DNA of 64,000 nt from Naasia sp. SYSU D00057 (GTDB lineage Bacteria; Actinomycetota; Actinomycetes; Actinomycetales; Microbacteriaceae), in assembly GCF_017916505.1 (NCBI RefSeq), contig NZ_JAFMSZ010000002.1, positions 434,001 to 498,000 of the forward strand, read 5' to 3'. The notes under the pieces were generated by a model. That model was not told where the DNA came from and did no database searches. It was given only the letters and a program-made list of their open reading frames with translations. Below, in pieces: positions 26,706 through 35,871 of this stretch. The stretch's first letter is position 1; every line of letters starts with the position of its first letter. Both the position numbers and the translations under genes were made by a program.

Positions 26706-28271
26706 TCAGGACGCCAGGTCGCGGGAGGGCGCCGCCTGGTATCCCGCCTCCTGAAGCGCGGAGCGGGCCTCGTGGCGCGCCGAGTAGGGGGTGCGGACGC
26801 CCTGGATGTCGCGGTAGTTCTGGTGGCCCGGTCCCGCCCAGAGGATCGAGTCCTCGGGCGACGCGAGGGAGACCGCGAGGCGGATCGCCTTCTTCGGGTC
26901 GCCCTCCTCGTACAGCGGATGCTCGGGCGCCGCCTCCTGCGCCGCGGCCATCAGCGTGGCGCGGATGCTCGCCGGGTCCTCGAAGCGCGGGTGGTGGTCG
27001 GTGATGACGAGGATGTCGCTGCCCTCGACCGCGGCGCGCGCCATGTCGGCGCGCTTCGTCGTGTCCCGGTCGCCGTCCGCGCCGAACACCATGATCACCT
27101 TGCCGGTGGCCACCGCGCGCACGGCGGCGAGGGTCTCACGGAAGGCGTGCGGGCTGTGGCCGAAGTCGACGTAGATCGAGGGGGCGCCGGGGCCGGACAC
27201 GAGCTCCGTGCGGCCCGGCAGGTGGGTTGTGATGCCGTCCGGGCCGCCGAGGGCGGCGCTCAGCCGGTCGAACGGGAAGCCGGCCTCGAGCAGCATGACG
27301 ATCGCGAGTCCCGCGTTCGCGGCCATGTGCTGGCCGAGGACCGGGATCTTCGTCGCGAGAGTCTCGCCCGCCGGCCCGCTGAGCGTGAGCGCGGTGTGCT
27401 CACGGGTCTCCGCCGTGACCTCCACGGTCCAGTCCGCCGCGGCCCGGCCCTTGAGGGAGATCGTGGTGACGGGTACGCCCGCCTCCGCCACGACCCGGGC
27501 GCCCCACTCGGTGTCGAGGGAGACGACGGCCCTTCGGGAGCGGTCGGGCTGGAAGAGCACCGCCTTCGCCGCGAAGTACGCGTCGAGATCCGGGTAGTCG
27601 TCGAGGTGGTCGTGGCTGAGGTTGGTGAAGCCGGCGACGTCGAACACGACGCCGTCGAGCCGGTGCCGGCTGAGGCCCTGGGCGCTCACCTCGATGGCCG
27701 CCGCCTCGACGCCCGCCTCACGCATGCGCGCGATGAGGGCGTGCAGCTCGGTGGCTTCCGGGGTGGTGAGGCCGGCGACGCGCCGCTCGGCGCCGACGTG
27801 GCGCTCCGCCGTGGAGCTGAGCCCGGCGGGCACGCCGACCTGGTCGAGGATGCCGCCGATGAGGTGCGCGGTCGAGGTCTTGCCGTTCGTGCCGGTCACC
27901 CCGAGGAGCAGCGGGCGGTCGACGTCGGTGTGGTAGAGCCACGCGGCGACGTCGCCGAGGATCTCGCGCGGCTCCGGAGCGACGACGACGGGGAGCCCGC
28001 TCGCGAGCGCCTCGTCGGCGCCGGCGGCGTCGGTGAGGACCGCGACGGCGCCGTTCGCCGCGGCCGAGGCGGCGAAGCGGGCGCCGTGCGCGCGCACGCC
28101 CTGCAGCGCGACGAAGAGGTCACCGGGGCCGGTCGCCTCGCTGTTGAGGGTCACCCCGGTGAGGAGGACGCCGCCGTCCCCGGTCGTCGCGAGGCCGAAG
28201 CGGTCGGCGAGCTCGTCGAGCCTTCTGGGCTCCACGCGGGCAGGACGGAAGGCTGCAGGCATCGCACACAT
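26706..28271 (-). CDS. MurE-like Mur ligase family protein, divergent
   Basis: 521 residues with the whole Mur ligase layout: an N-terminal UDP-MurNAc-type domain ([20 protein letters not shown]), a central ATPase domain with P-loop [11 protein letters not shown] (124-134) and the carbamylated-lysine candidate in YFAAKAVLF (Lys236), and a C-terminal domain. Two MurE signatures are altered: VDYAHTPDAL reads [10 protein letters not shown], and the amino-acid-selecting DNPR region reads [10 protein letters not shown] (425-429). So it may use another amino acid or another substrate than normal MurE. It is outside any division/cell-wall cluster. GGAGGGG lies just before the ATG. Confidence 0.82.
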   Translation of the reverse strand: MCAMPAAFRPARVEPRRLDELADRFGLATTGDGGVLLTGVTLNSEATGPGDLFVALQGVRAHGARFAASAAANGAVAVLTDAAGADEALASGLPVVVAPEPREILGDVAAWLYHTDVDRPLLLGVTGTNGKTSTAHLIGGILDQVGVPAGLSSTAERHVGAERRVAGLTTPEATELHALIARMREAGVEAAAIEVSAQGLSRHRLDGVVFDVAGFTNLSHDHLDDYPDLDAYFAAKAVLFQPDRSRRAVVSLDTEWGARVVAEAGVPVTTISLKGRAAADWTVEVTAETREHTALTLSGPAGETLATKIPVLGQHMAANAGLAIVMLLEAGFPFDRLSAALGGPDGITTHLPGRTELVSGPGAPSIYVDFGHSPHAFRETLAAVRAVATGKVIMVFGADGDRDTTKRADMARAAVEGSDILVITDHHPRFEDPASIRATLMAAAQEAAPEHPLYEEGDPKKAIRLAVSLASPEDSILWAGPGHQNYRDIQGVRTPYSARHEARSALQEAGYQAAPSRDLAS

Positions 28272-28354
28272 GTCCCCTCCAGCCTAGATGCGGCCGTCGG
28301 GCGGGGGCGCCGCACGAAGCTGCGGGCGCGGGACCGTTCGATCCGGCCCTGAGC

Positions 28355-28378
28355 TTCGAGACGCCCGCCGCGGCGGCC
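28355..28378. repeat. Partial REP-like element, copy 3
   Basis: TTCGAGACGCCCGCCGCGG keeps the TTCGAGACGC core of the elements at 2204 and 3308 and a CCGCCGCGGCGG palindrome, but lacks the CTCAAC end. It lies in the tuf to MurE-like spacer. A degenerate copy or chance similarity. Confidence 0.35.
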
Positions 28379-28403
28379 CGCACCGGAGAGAAGCCGCTTA
28401 ACG

Positions 28404-28445
28404 CACTGACGGGGCCGGGCCCGAAGGCCCGACCCCGTCGGAGTG
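28404..28445 (-). terminator. Terminator after tuf
   Basis: CACTGACGGGG-CGGGCC pairs with GGCCCG-CCCCGTC-AGTG around CGAA, giving a stem of about 17 base pairs with small mismatches. It starts 12 bases beyond the tuf stop codon and should isolate the MurE-like gene from the str operon. Confidence 0.85.
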
Positions 28446-28456
28446 CAGTCGCAGGA

Positions 28457-29650
<1,194 letters not shown>

Positions 29651-29709
29651 TGTGTGTCCTCCTTAGGACGAATCTCTTGCAGCCTCGGATCGCAGGCCGC
29701 GACCCAGAG

Positions 29710-29739
29710 AGGATACAGGGGGTTGTGTACTTATGTTAC
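29710..29739 (-). promoter_or_regulatory. Candidate tuf promoter
   Basis: On the minus strand, GTAACA (29734-29739) and TATCCT (29710-29715) are 18 bases apart; each matches four of six consensus positions. It lies between the fusA hairpin and tuf, about 60 bases upstream of the tuf start, in an AT-richer stretch. Confidence 0.45.
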
Positions 29740-29761
29740 CGAGGTGTTGCGCCCTCCCCGA

Positions 29762-29797
29762 CCGGCGGGGGCCCGTACGGAACGGACCCCCGGCCGG
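29762..29797 (-). terminator. Hairpin between fusA and tuf
   Basis: CCGGCGGGGGCCCGT pairs with ACGGACCCCCGGCCGG with one or two irregular pairs around an ACGGA loop. It begins 17 bases beyond the fusA stop and probably ends or attenuates the rpsL-rpsG-fusA transcript. Confidence 0.65.
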
Positions 29798-29813
29798 CGG
29801 GGCGGGTGTCGGG

Positions 29814-31928
29814 CTACTCGCCCTTGTTCTTCTGAATGATCTCGTCGGAGACGGCCTTCGGGACCTCGGCGTAGCTGCCGAAGACCATCGAGTAGACCGC
29901 GCGGCCGGAGGTCCGGCTGCGCAGGTCGCCCACGTACCCGAACATCTCGGACAGCGGGACGAACGCCCGGATGACCTTGACGCCGGTCGCGTCGTCCATG
30001 GACTGGATCTGACCGCGGCGGGAGTTGATGTCGCCGATGACGTCGCCCATGTACTCCTCGGGCGTGCGCACCTCGACGTCCATGATCGGCTCGAGCAGCA
30101 CCGGGTTGGCGCGGCGGGCGGCCTCCTTGAACGCGATCGAGCCGGCGATCTTGAACGCCATCTCGGACGAGTCGACGTCGTGCGCCGCGCCGTCGACGAG
30201 GGTGGCACGGACACCGACCGTGGGGTAGCCGGCGAGCACGCCGACCTGCATCGCGTCCTGGATGCCGGCGTCCACCGAGGGGATGTACTCGCGGGGGACG
30301 CGGCCACCGGTCACCGCGTTCTTGAACTCGTACGAGGTCTCGGCGGTCACCTCCATGGGCTCGATCGTGATCTGCACCTTGGCGAACTGGCCGGAGCCAC
30401 CCGTCTGCTTCTTGTGCGTGTAGTCGTACTTCTCGACGGTCTTCTTGATCGTCTCGCGGTACGCCACCTGCGGCTTGCCGACGTTCGCCTCGACCTTGAA
30501 CTCGCGCTTCATGCGGTCGACGAGGATGTCGAGGTGGAGCTCGCCCATGCCCTTGATGATGGTCTGGCCGGTCTCCTGGTTCTGCTCGGTGCGGAACGTC
30601 GGGTCCTCTTCGGCGAGCTTCTGGATCGCGGTGCCGAGCTTCTCCTGGTCGGCCTTGGTCTTGGGCTCGATGGCGACCTCGATGACCGGCTCCGGGAACG
30701 TCATCGACTCGAGGACGACCTGGTTGTTCGCGTCGGACAGGGTGTCACCGGTGGTGGTGTCCTTCAGGCCGATGACCGCGTAGATGTGGCCGGCGGTGAC
30801 CGAGTCGACCGGGTTCTCCTTGTTGGAGTGCATCTGGAAGATCTTTCCGATGCGCTCCTTGCGGCCCTTGGTCGAGTTGATGACCTGTCCGCCCGACTCG
30901 AGCTGGCCCGAGTAGACGCGGATGTAGGTGAGGCGGCCGAAGAAGGGGTGCACGGCGACCTTGAACGCGAGGGCCGCGAAGGGGTCCTTCGGGTCCGGGT
31001 GGCGCTCGATGACGATCTCCTCGTCGCGGACGTCGTGACCCTGCGTGGCGGGCACGTCGAGCGGCGAGGGGAGGTAGTCGACGACCGCGTCGAGCATCGG
31101 CTGGACGCCGCGGTTCTTGAACGCGGAGCCGCAGAGGACGGGGTAGATCTCGCTCTTGACCGTCATCTTGCGGATGGCGCCCTTGATCTCCTCGGGCGTG
31201 AGCTCCTCGCCGCCGAAGTACTTCTCGAGCAGCGCGTCGTCGCTCTCGGCGACGGTCTCGATGAGCTTGGCGCGGTACTCCTCGGCCTTCTCGACGAGGT
31301 CGGCCGGGATCTCCTCGATCTCGTACTTGGCGCCCATCTGCACGTCACCCTTGGCGTCGCCGCGCCAGGTCAGCGCGCGCATGTAGACGAGGTCCACGAC
31401 GCCCTCGAACGAGCTCTCGGCGCCGATCGGGATCTGCAGCACGAGCGGCTTCGCGCCGAGGCGCTTCACGATCGTGTCGACCGTGTAGTAGAAGTCGGCG
31501 CCGAGCTTGTCCATCTTGTTGACGAAGCAGATGCGCGGGACGTCGTACTTGTCGGCCTGACGCCAGACGGTCTCGGACTGGGGCTCGACGCCCTCCTTGC
31601 CGTCGAAGACGGCGACGGCGCCGTCGAGCACGCGGAGCGAGCGCTCCACCTCGACGGTGAAGTCGACGTGACCGGGGGTGTCGATGATGTTGATCTGGTG
31701 GTCGGCCCAGAAGCACGTCGTCGCGGCGGACGTGATCGTGATGCCGCGCTCCTGCTCCTGCGCCATCCAGTCCATCGTGGCGGCGCCGTCGTGCACCTCA
31801 CCGATCTTGTGGGTGATGCCCGTGTAGAACAGGATGCGCTCGGTGGTGGTGGTCTTGCCGGCATCGATGTGCGCCATGATGCCGATGTTGCGGACCTTGT
31901 TCAGGTCGGTGAGCACGTCGAGTGCCAC
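29814..31928 (-). CDS. fusA: Elongation factor G
   Basis: GTPase that drives translocation and, with RRF, ribosome recycling. 704 residues, full length. G motifs: [30 protein letters not shown] and [10 protein letters not shown]. Later domains show [12 protein letters not shown]-like [20 protein letters not shown] and the C-terminal [26 protein letters not shown] lies before the start. It sits in the classical str order rpsL-rpsG-fusA-tuf, with a hairpin in the rpsG-fusA spacer. Confidence 0.98.
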   Translation of the reverse strand: MALDVLTDLNKVRNIGIMAHIDAGKTTTTERILFYTGITHKIGEVHDGAATMDWMAQEQERGITITSAATTCFWADHQINIIDTPGHVDFTVEVERSLRVLDGAVAVFDGKEGVEPQSETVWRQADKYDVPRICFVNKMDKLGADFYYTVDTIVKRLGAKPLVLQIPIGAESSFEGVVDLVYMRALTWRGDAKGDVQMGAKYEIEEIPADLVEKAEEYRAKLIETVAESDDALLEKYFGGEELTPEEIKGAIRKMTVKSEIYPVLCGSAFKNRGVQPMLDAVVDYLPSPLDVPATQGHDVRDEEIVIERHPDPKDPFAALAFKVAVHPFFGRLTYIRVYSGQLESGGQVINSTKGRKERIGKIFQMHSNKENPVDSVTAGHIYAVIGLKDTTTGDTLSDANNQVVLESMTFPEPVIEVAIEPKTKADQEKLGTAIQKLAEEDPTFRTEQNQETGQTIIKGMGELHLDILVDRMKREFKVEANVGKPQVAYRETIKKTVEKYDYTHKKQTGGSGQFAKVQITIEPMEVTAETSYEFKNAVTGGRVPREYIPSVDAGIQDAMQVGVLAGYPTVGVRATLVDGAAHDVDSSEMAFKIAGSIAFKEAARRANPVLLEPIMDVEVRTPEEYMGDVIGDINSRRGQIQSMDDATGVKVIRAFVPLSEMFGYVGDLRSRTSGRAVYSMVFGSYAEVPKAVSDEIIQKNKGE

Positions 31929-31971
31929 AGGGGTCCTCCGGAAGAGTTTGAAGTGGTTTCACTAGGAAGAA

Positions 31972-32008
31972 CGGCCGACCGGGGGAAGGAATTCCCCCCG
32001 ACCGGCCG
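31972..32008 (-). other. Hairpin in the rpsG-fusA spacer
   Basis: CGGCCGACCGGGGGA pairs with TCCCCCCGACCGGCCG around AGGAAT, with small bulges. It lies 27 bases after rpsG and 44 bases before fusA. It may attenuate transcription or mark an RNA-processing site. Confidence 0.6.
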
Positions 32009-32035
32009 CTTCCCGATGGGGCGTGAGGCCCGGAT

Positions 32036-32506
32036 CTACCAGCGGTAGTGGGCGAAGGCCTTGTTCGACTCGGCCATCTTGTGCGTGTCCTCGCGGCGCT
32101 TCACGGCGGCGCCGAGGCCGTTCGAGGCGTCGAGGATCTCGTTGGTGAGACGCTCGGTCATCGTCTTCTCGCGGCGGGCCTTGGCGTAGCTCGTCAGCCA
32201 GCGGAGGGCGAGGGTGTTGGCGCGGTGCGGCTTGACGTCGACCGGGACCTGGTAGGTCGAGCCGCCGACGCGGCGGGACTTGACCTCGATCGAGGGGCGG
32301 ACGTTGTCGAGCGCCTTCTTCAGCGTGGCGACGGCGTCCTGGCCGTTCTTCGCCGCGACGCCCTCGAGGGCACCGTAGACGATGCGCTCGGAGAGGCCCT
32401 TCTTGCCGTCGAGCAGGATCTTGTTGACCAGCTGCGAGACGACCGGGGCGCCGTACACCGGGTCGGCGACGACGGGACGCTTCGGGGCGGGACCCTTGCG
32501 GGGCAT
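32036..32506 (-). CDS. rpsG: Small ribosomal subunit protein uS7
   Basis: Primary 16S rRNA-binding protein that nucleates 30S head assembly. 156 residues, normal. It starts [20 protein letters not shown], has the [20 protein letters not shown] hairpin and ends with [20 protein letters not shown]. The ATG overlaps the rpsL stop by one base. Confidence 0.98.
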   Translation of the reverse strand: MPRKGPAPKRPVVADPVYGAPVVSQLVNKILLDGKKGLSERIVYGALEGVAAKNGQDAVATLKKALDNVRPSIEVKSRRVGGSTYQVPVDVKPHRANTLALRWLTSYAKARREKTMTERLTNEILDASNGLGAAVKRREDTHKMAESNKAFAHYRW

Positions 32507-32880
32507 TACTTCTTCTCCATCTTCGCGCCGTACCGGCTGCGAGCCTGCTTGCGGTTCTTCACGGCCTGGGTGTCCAGCGCGCCGCGGACGATCTTGTAGC
32601 GGACGCCGGGGAGGTCCTTCACACGGCCGCCGCGGACGAGCACCATCGAGTGCTCCTGGAGGTTGTGGCCCTCACCGGGGATGTAGGCGGTGACCTCGAC
32701 GCCGTTCGACAGCTTCACGCGCGCGACCTTGCGGAGCGCCGAGTTCGGCTTCTTCGGGGTGGTGGTGTACACGCGGGTGCACACACCGCGCTGCTGCGGG
32801 TTCGCGTTCAGCGCCGGCGCCTTGGTCTTGGTGACCTTGGGCGAGCGCCCCTTGCGGACCAACTGCTGGATCGTTGGCAC
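32506..32880 (-). CDS. rpsL: Small ribosomal subunit protein uS12
   Basis: Decoding-centre protein; streptomycin resistance maps to its two loops. 124 residues. It starts [20 protein letters not shown] and has the first loop [12 protein letters not shown] with the Lys of wild type and the second loop [21 protein letters not shown] lysine (not arginine or another resistance residue) stands at both classical positions, so the protein looks streptomycin-sensitive. First gene of the str operon. Confidence 0.98.
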   Translation of the reverse strand: MPTIQQLVRKGRSPKVTKTKAPALNANPQQRGVCTRVYTTTPKKPNSALRKVARVKLSNGVEVTAYIPGEGHNLQEHSMVLVRGGRVKDLPGVRYKIVRGALDTQAVKNRKQARSRYGAKMEKK

Positions 32881-33085
32881 TTGTTGACTCCTCGTCGTCG
32901 TACTGCTCGGCTGCCCGCCGCACCGAGCACGATGCGGTCAGGCTCCTCTGGACAACCGGCAATACGGGGTCTAACTCATATCGCTGGTGGTGTGGCGGTG
33001 GGGGCGTCAGCGTCCGATGATCGGATGCTCTTCACCCAGCGTCGCCGGAGATCGGAGAGTGTGCACACGGGCACACACCCCGGAA

Positions 33086-33114
33086 ATGTTAGCCGCCGGA
33101 CCGGAGGCGGTCAA
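33086..33114 (-). promoter_or_regulatory. Promoter of the str operon
   Basis: On the minus strand, TTGACC (33109-33114) and TAACAT (33086-33091) are exactly 17 bases apart, a strong match for the housekeeping sigma factor. Transcription would start near 33079, giving an rpsL leader of about 200 nt (32881-33079). That leader holds no gene; a GTGTGCCCGTGTGCAC repeat lies near its start, and no known regulatory RNA was recognised. Confidence 0.75.
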
Positions 33115-33185
33115 CCTGACCGCTCCGCACCGGAGCGCTTCCGGCAGGCCCCACCCGGACCCCGAGCGAGACTACCGCACCGGTC

Positions 33186-33980
33186 TCAACCGGCGGTGGA
33201 CAGCAGGAATTCCGCCAGGATCCGGGCGAGCTCGTCCGGATCCCAGCGGTGGTCGCGCCCGGCGACGTCGACGCGGCGAGCGCCGGGGACGGCCGCCGCG
33301 ATCGCGTCCGCGGCGGGCGGGAAGAGCGGGAGCGTGTCCGCCCCGACGAGCGCGAGCACGGGGACGCGGATGCCGCCCCACAGCTCCCGGTGGGGGCGGC
33401 TCGCCGCCACGGCCAGCGACTCGGAGTCGACCTCGAGGGTGGGACCCACGGCGGTCATGCCCACCCAGGCCGGGCTCGCCTTGGCGCCGGCGATCCACTC
33501 CGGTGGGAAGTCCTGCATGAAGTACTCGACAGTGGCGTCGCCGTCCCCCTCGCGGATGCGCTGCCGCAGGCCCTCGAGGAACCGCTGCGGCCGCTCGGCG
33601 CCCTCCGGGTCGAGCGGCACCTCCCACAGCGCGAGGGCGGTGACCGGCAGGCCGGCGGCGGCCGCCGCGAGGCTGATCGACCCGCCCGAGGACATGCCGA
33701 AGAGGGCGGCACGGCCCCCCGCCGCGTCGAGGAGCGCCCGCAGGGCCGTGATCTCGTCCGCGAGCGTGAAGGGCGCCGCTCCGCCGCTCTCGCCGCGGCC
33801 GCGCCGGTCGTAGTTGAGCACGGTGAGGCCGCGGGCGGCGAGGCGTGAGGCGAGCTCCCGGCTCTCCGGATCCATGGCGCGGTGCTGGAAGGCGCCGCCG
33901 ACGAAGATGACAGCGGGCCCCTCCCCCTCGCGGTCGAAGGCGATGCGGGTGCCGTCGTCGGCAGTGACGAACTCGGTCAT
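33186..33980 (-). CDS. Alpha/beta hydrolase
   Basis: 264 residues from MTEFVTADDGTRIAFDREGE. The alpha/beta-hydrolase elements are visible: the oxyanion region FVGGAFQHR (in place of HG), YDRRGRGESG, the nucleophile elbow GMSSGGS (serine at about residue 98), an acid candidate in LVGADTLPLF and the histidine in GRDHRWDP near the C-terminus. Substrate unknown. A GTG five codons upstream is a possible earlier start. The ATG lacks a clear ribosome-binding site, so a leaderless message is possible. It stands alone beside the str promoter. Confidence 0.85.
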   Translation of the reverse strand: MTEFVTADDGTRIAFDREGEGPAVIFVGGAFQHRAMDPESRELASRLAARGLTVLNYDRRGRGESGGAAPFTLADEITALRALLDAAGGRAALFGMSSGGSISLAAAAAGLPVTALALWEVPLDPEGAERPQRFLEGLRQRIREGDGDATVEYFMQDFPPEWIAGAKASPAWVGMTAVGPTLEVDSESLAVAASRPHRELWGGIRVPVLALVGADTLPLFPPAADAIAAAVPGARRVDVAGRDHRWDPDELARILAEFLLSTAG

Positions 33981-34033
33981 GTGGACACCGTACACAACAG
34001 GACCGACGCTGTCGTCGGTTCCCGAGCCCAGGA

Positions 34034-34516
34034 TCAGGCGTCGTCCGGGCTCTCCCAGGGCCAGCGGGGGCGGCTCGCGCCGCGCTTCTCCGCGCCGCCG
34101 ATCGAGCGGGCGAGGAGGGCTGCGACGCCGGCGAGGACCGCCGCGAGCACGATGAACGGGCTCGCCGCGTACTGCAGGGGGAAGCCGAGCAGCCAGAAGA
34201 GCTCGGCCCGGATGAGGGTGTAGCCGACGCCGCCGATGGCGAGGAGCACGAGGAAGACGGCCGCCGTGCAGCCGAAGAAGGCGATGCCCGGCCGCTCATC
34301 GGTGCGCAGCACCCGGAGGAGGAGCAGGAACAGGGCGGCCGCGGCGACCGCGACCATGGCCGGGCCGAGGTAGGGACCGGCGTCGCTCTCGCGGATGACG
34401 TCCACGTCGAGCAGGAGGCTCGTGAGTCCCCACACCGCGATGACGACCGCGATCCAGGCGGCGGTCACGAGCGCGGCGAGCAGCCCGAGGCGTGGCGCCG
34501 CGGCGGACTCGGACAC
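34034..34516 (-). CDS. Small four-span membrane protein
   Basis: 160 residues with four hydrophobic segments (about 10-35, 48-66, 78-100, 110-135) and a polar C-terminal tail AEKRGASRPRWPWESPDDA. It resembles a family of unknown function seen in Microbacteriaceae (possibly DUF6121, from memory). The start follows the csrA stop by two bases, so it may be the last gene of the long flagellar transcript. No flagellar role is known. Confidence 0.6.
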   Translation of the reverse strand: MSESAAAPRLGLLAALVTAAWIAVVIAVWGLTSLLLDVDVIRESDAGPYLGPAMVAVAAAALFLLLLRVLRTDERPGIAFFGCTAAVFLVLLAIGGVGYTLIRAELFWLLGFPLQYAASPFIVLAAVLAGVAALLARSIGGAEKRGASRPRWPWESPDDA

Positions 34517-34518
34517 GG

Positions 34519-34848
34519 CTACTCCCCCGCCGGCTCCGCGGGAGCGGGGCCCGACGAGGACGTGCTCGGCTTCGCCGGGGAGGACGCCGCAGGGGCGGGC
34601 TGGGCGGCGGCGTCAGCTGCGGGCTGGCGGAGCAGGCCGACGAGGCGCTCGCCCTCGGTCGCGCCGATGCCTGCGGCCTCCGTGTTCGCGGCCGACACCG
34701 CGGAGATGACCTCGGCGCGCTGGATGGGGACGCCGCGCGGGGCGTCGAAGCCGATCCGGATGCCGTCGCCCCGGATGTCGATGACGGTGATGACGATGTC
34801 GTCCCCGATCATCACCCGCTCGCCCTTCTTGCGCGTCAGGACCAGCAT
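34519..34848 (-). CDS. csrA: Carbon storage regulator CsrA
   Basis: RNA-binding translational repressor; in Gram-positive bacteria it blocks flagellin mRNA and is held in check by FliW. Residues 1-55 are a clean CsrA: MLVLTRKKGERVMIGDDIVI, then DGIRIGFDAPRGVPIQRAEV with the RNA-contacting arginine. The 109-residue length is unusual, as canonical CsrA has about 60-75: residues ~70-109 are an Ala/Pro/Ser-rich tail. It follows the flhF-like gene by nine bases. fliW lies at the other end of the flagellar cluster. Confidence 0.92.
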   Translation of the reverse strand: MLVLTRKKGERVMIGDDIVITVIDIRGDGIRIGFDAPRGVPIQRAEVISAVSAANTEAAGIGATEGERLVGLLRQPAADAAAQPAPAASSPAKPSTSSSGPAPAEPAGE

Positions 34849-34857
34849 CCGGCCAGC

Positions 34858-35871
34858 CTAACCCACGCGGTCCGACCAGCCCTCGGGCAGGCCGATCTCG
34901 GCGACGGCCTGTCGATCGGTCGTGAACCGGCCGGCGACGGTGGCCATGGCGGTCACGTCGGCGACCGCCCGGACGGCGTTGACCCAGCGCGCGCTGTCGA
35001 CCGTCTTCCGCGACACGTCGACCACGACCCACACCTGGTCCGCGCCGATGCCGGGGAGCGCGGCGATGCGGGGATCGGCCGGGTCGCCCCTGCCGAGGCC
35101 GTAGGCGACGAGCACGGTCTGGCCGCTCTGCACCCCGTACGCCCGGGCGGCGAGTGCCCCCCGACGGTCCTCGACCCGCCGCCGAGTGTGCCCCTCGATC
35201 GAGCCGCCGTCGCAGACGTGCGCGCGGCCGAGCCCGCGGCCGAGCGCGTGCGCCACGTCGAGCGCGTCGTCGCCCAGGCCGGCGATGACGACGAGGTCGC
35301 CGGGCCGGCCGGGGAGGACGGGCGGCACGCGGGCTCCCGCCGCCGGCGGCAGCAGGGGCGCGGGCGGCACGAGGGACGGCAGCACGGGCGGGACCGGGGG
35401 CGGCGGATCGGACTCCGGCCGCGCCTGCCTCAGGGGCTCGGCGCGGTACACCGGCTCGAGACGGGCGCCCGGCTCCGCGCGGAACGCCTCGGGCCGGGGC
35501 GCCGGGGCGGAAGCGGGAGGCGGGGCGACTCCGGCGCGGAGACCGTCGAGCACCCGCGCGAAGTCGATGCTCTCGGTCGAGACGGGAGGCTCGGCCTGGG
35601 GCAGCACGGCCTCCCGCTGCTCCACGTCGTCGAGCAGCTGGGCCAGGCCGACTCGGGCGGGAACGTCGAAGGAGTGCCCCTGCGGGTTCGCGACCGGATC
35701 GGGGATCTCGACGGTGACGTCGATCACGCGCTTCGCGAAGAACCCGCCGAGTCCGCCGACGAGCGACTCGTCGGTGGCGACGATGCGCGCGGTCGGACCG
35801 TACTCGGCGCGCACGCGCTCAGCCAGACCCGTCAGGGTCGGCTGCTCAAGCCGGAATCGGATCGAGGGCAC
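34858..35871 (-). CDS. FlhF-like protein without a GTPase motif
   Basis: 337 residues in the usual flhF place, directly after flhA, overlapping its end by 26 bases from a GTG start. Residues 1-55 (LAERVRAEYGPTARIVATDE, then GGLGGFFAKRVIDVTVEIPD) match the N-terminal domain of FlhF, the SRP-type GTPase that sets flagellar position. A Pro/Ala-rich stretch follows (about 100-185). The C-terminal part keeps a beta-loop-helix (VVIAGLGDDALDVAHALGRG) where the NG domain would be, but no GXXGXGKT P-loop and no TKXD. It is either a degenerate FlhF or an FlhF-derived adaptor. Confidence 0.6.
   Translation of the reverse strand: MPSIRFRLEQPTLTGLAERVRAEYGPTARIVATDESLVGGLGGFFAKRVIDVTVEIPDPVANPQGHSFDVPARVGLAQLLDDVEQREAVLPQAEPPVSTESIDFARVLDGLRAGVAPPPASAPAPRPEAFRAEPGARLEPVYRAEPLRQARPESDPPPPVPPVLPSLVPPAPLLPPAAGARVPPVLPGRPGDLVVIAGLGDDALDVAHALGRGLGRAHVCDGGSIEGHTRRRVEDRRGALAARAYGVQSGQTVLVAYGLGRGDPADPRIAALPGIGADQVWVVVDVSRKTVDSARWVNAVRAVADVTAMATVAGRFTTDRQAVAEIGLPEGWSDRVG

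Noticed and set aside
23891-28271. Genomic island or prophage between the S10 and str operons
   Set aside because: No integrase, attachment repeats at a tRNA, or change in GC content or codon use is visible; the block reads like ordinary accessory genes.
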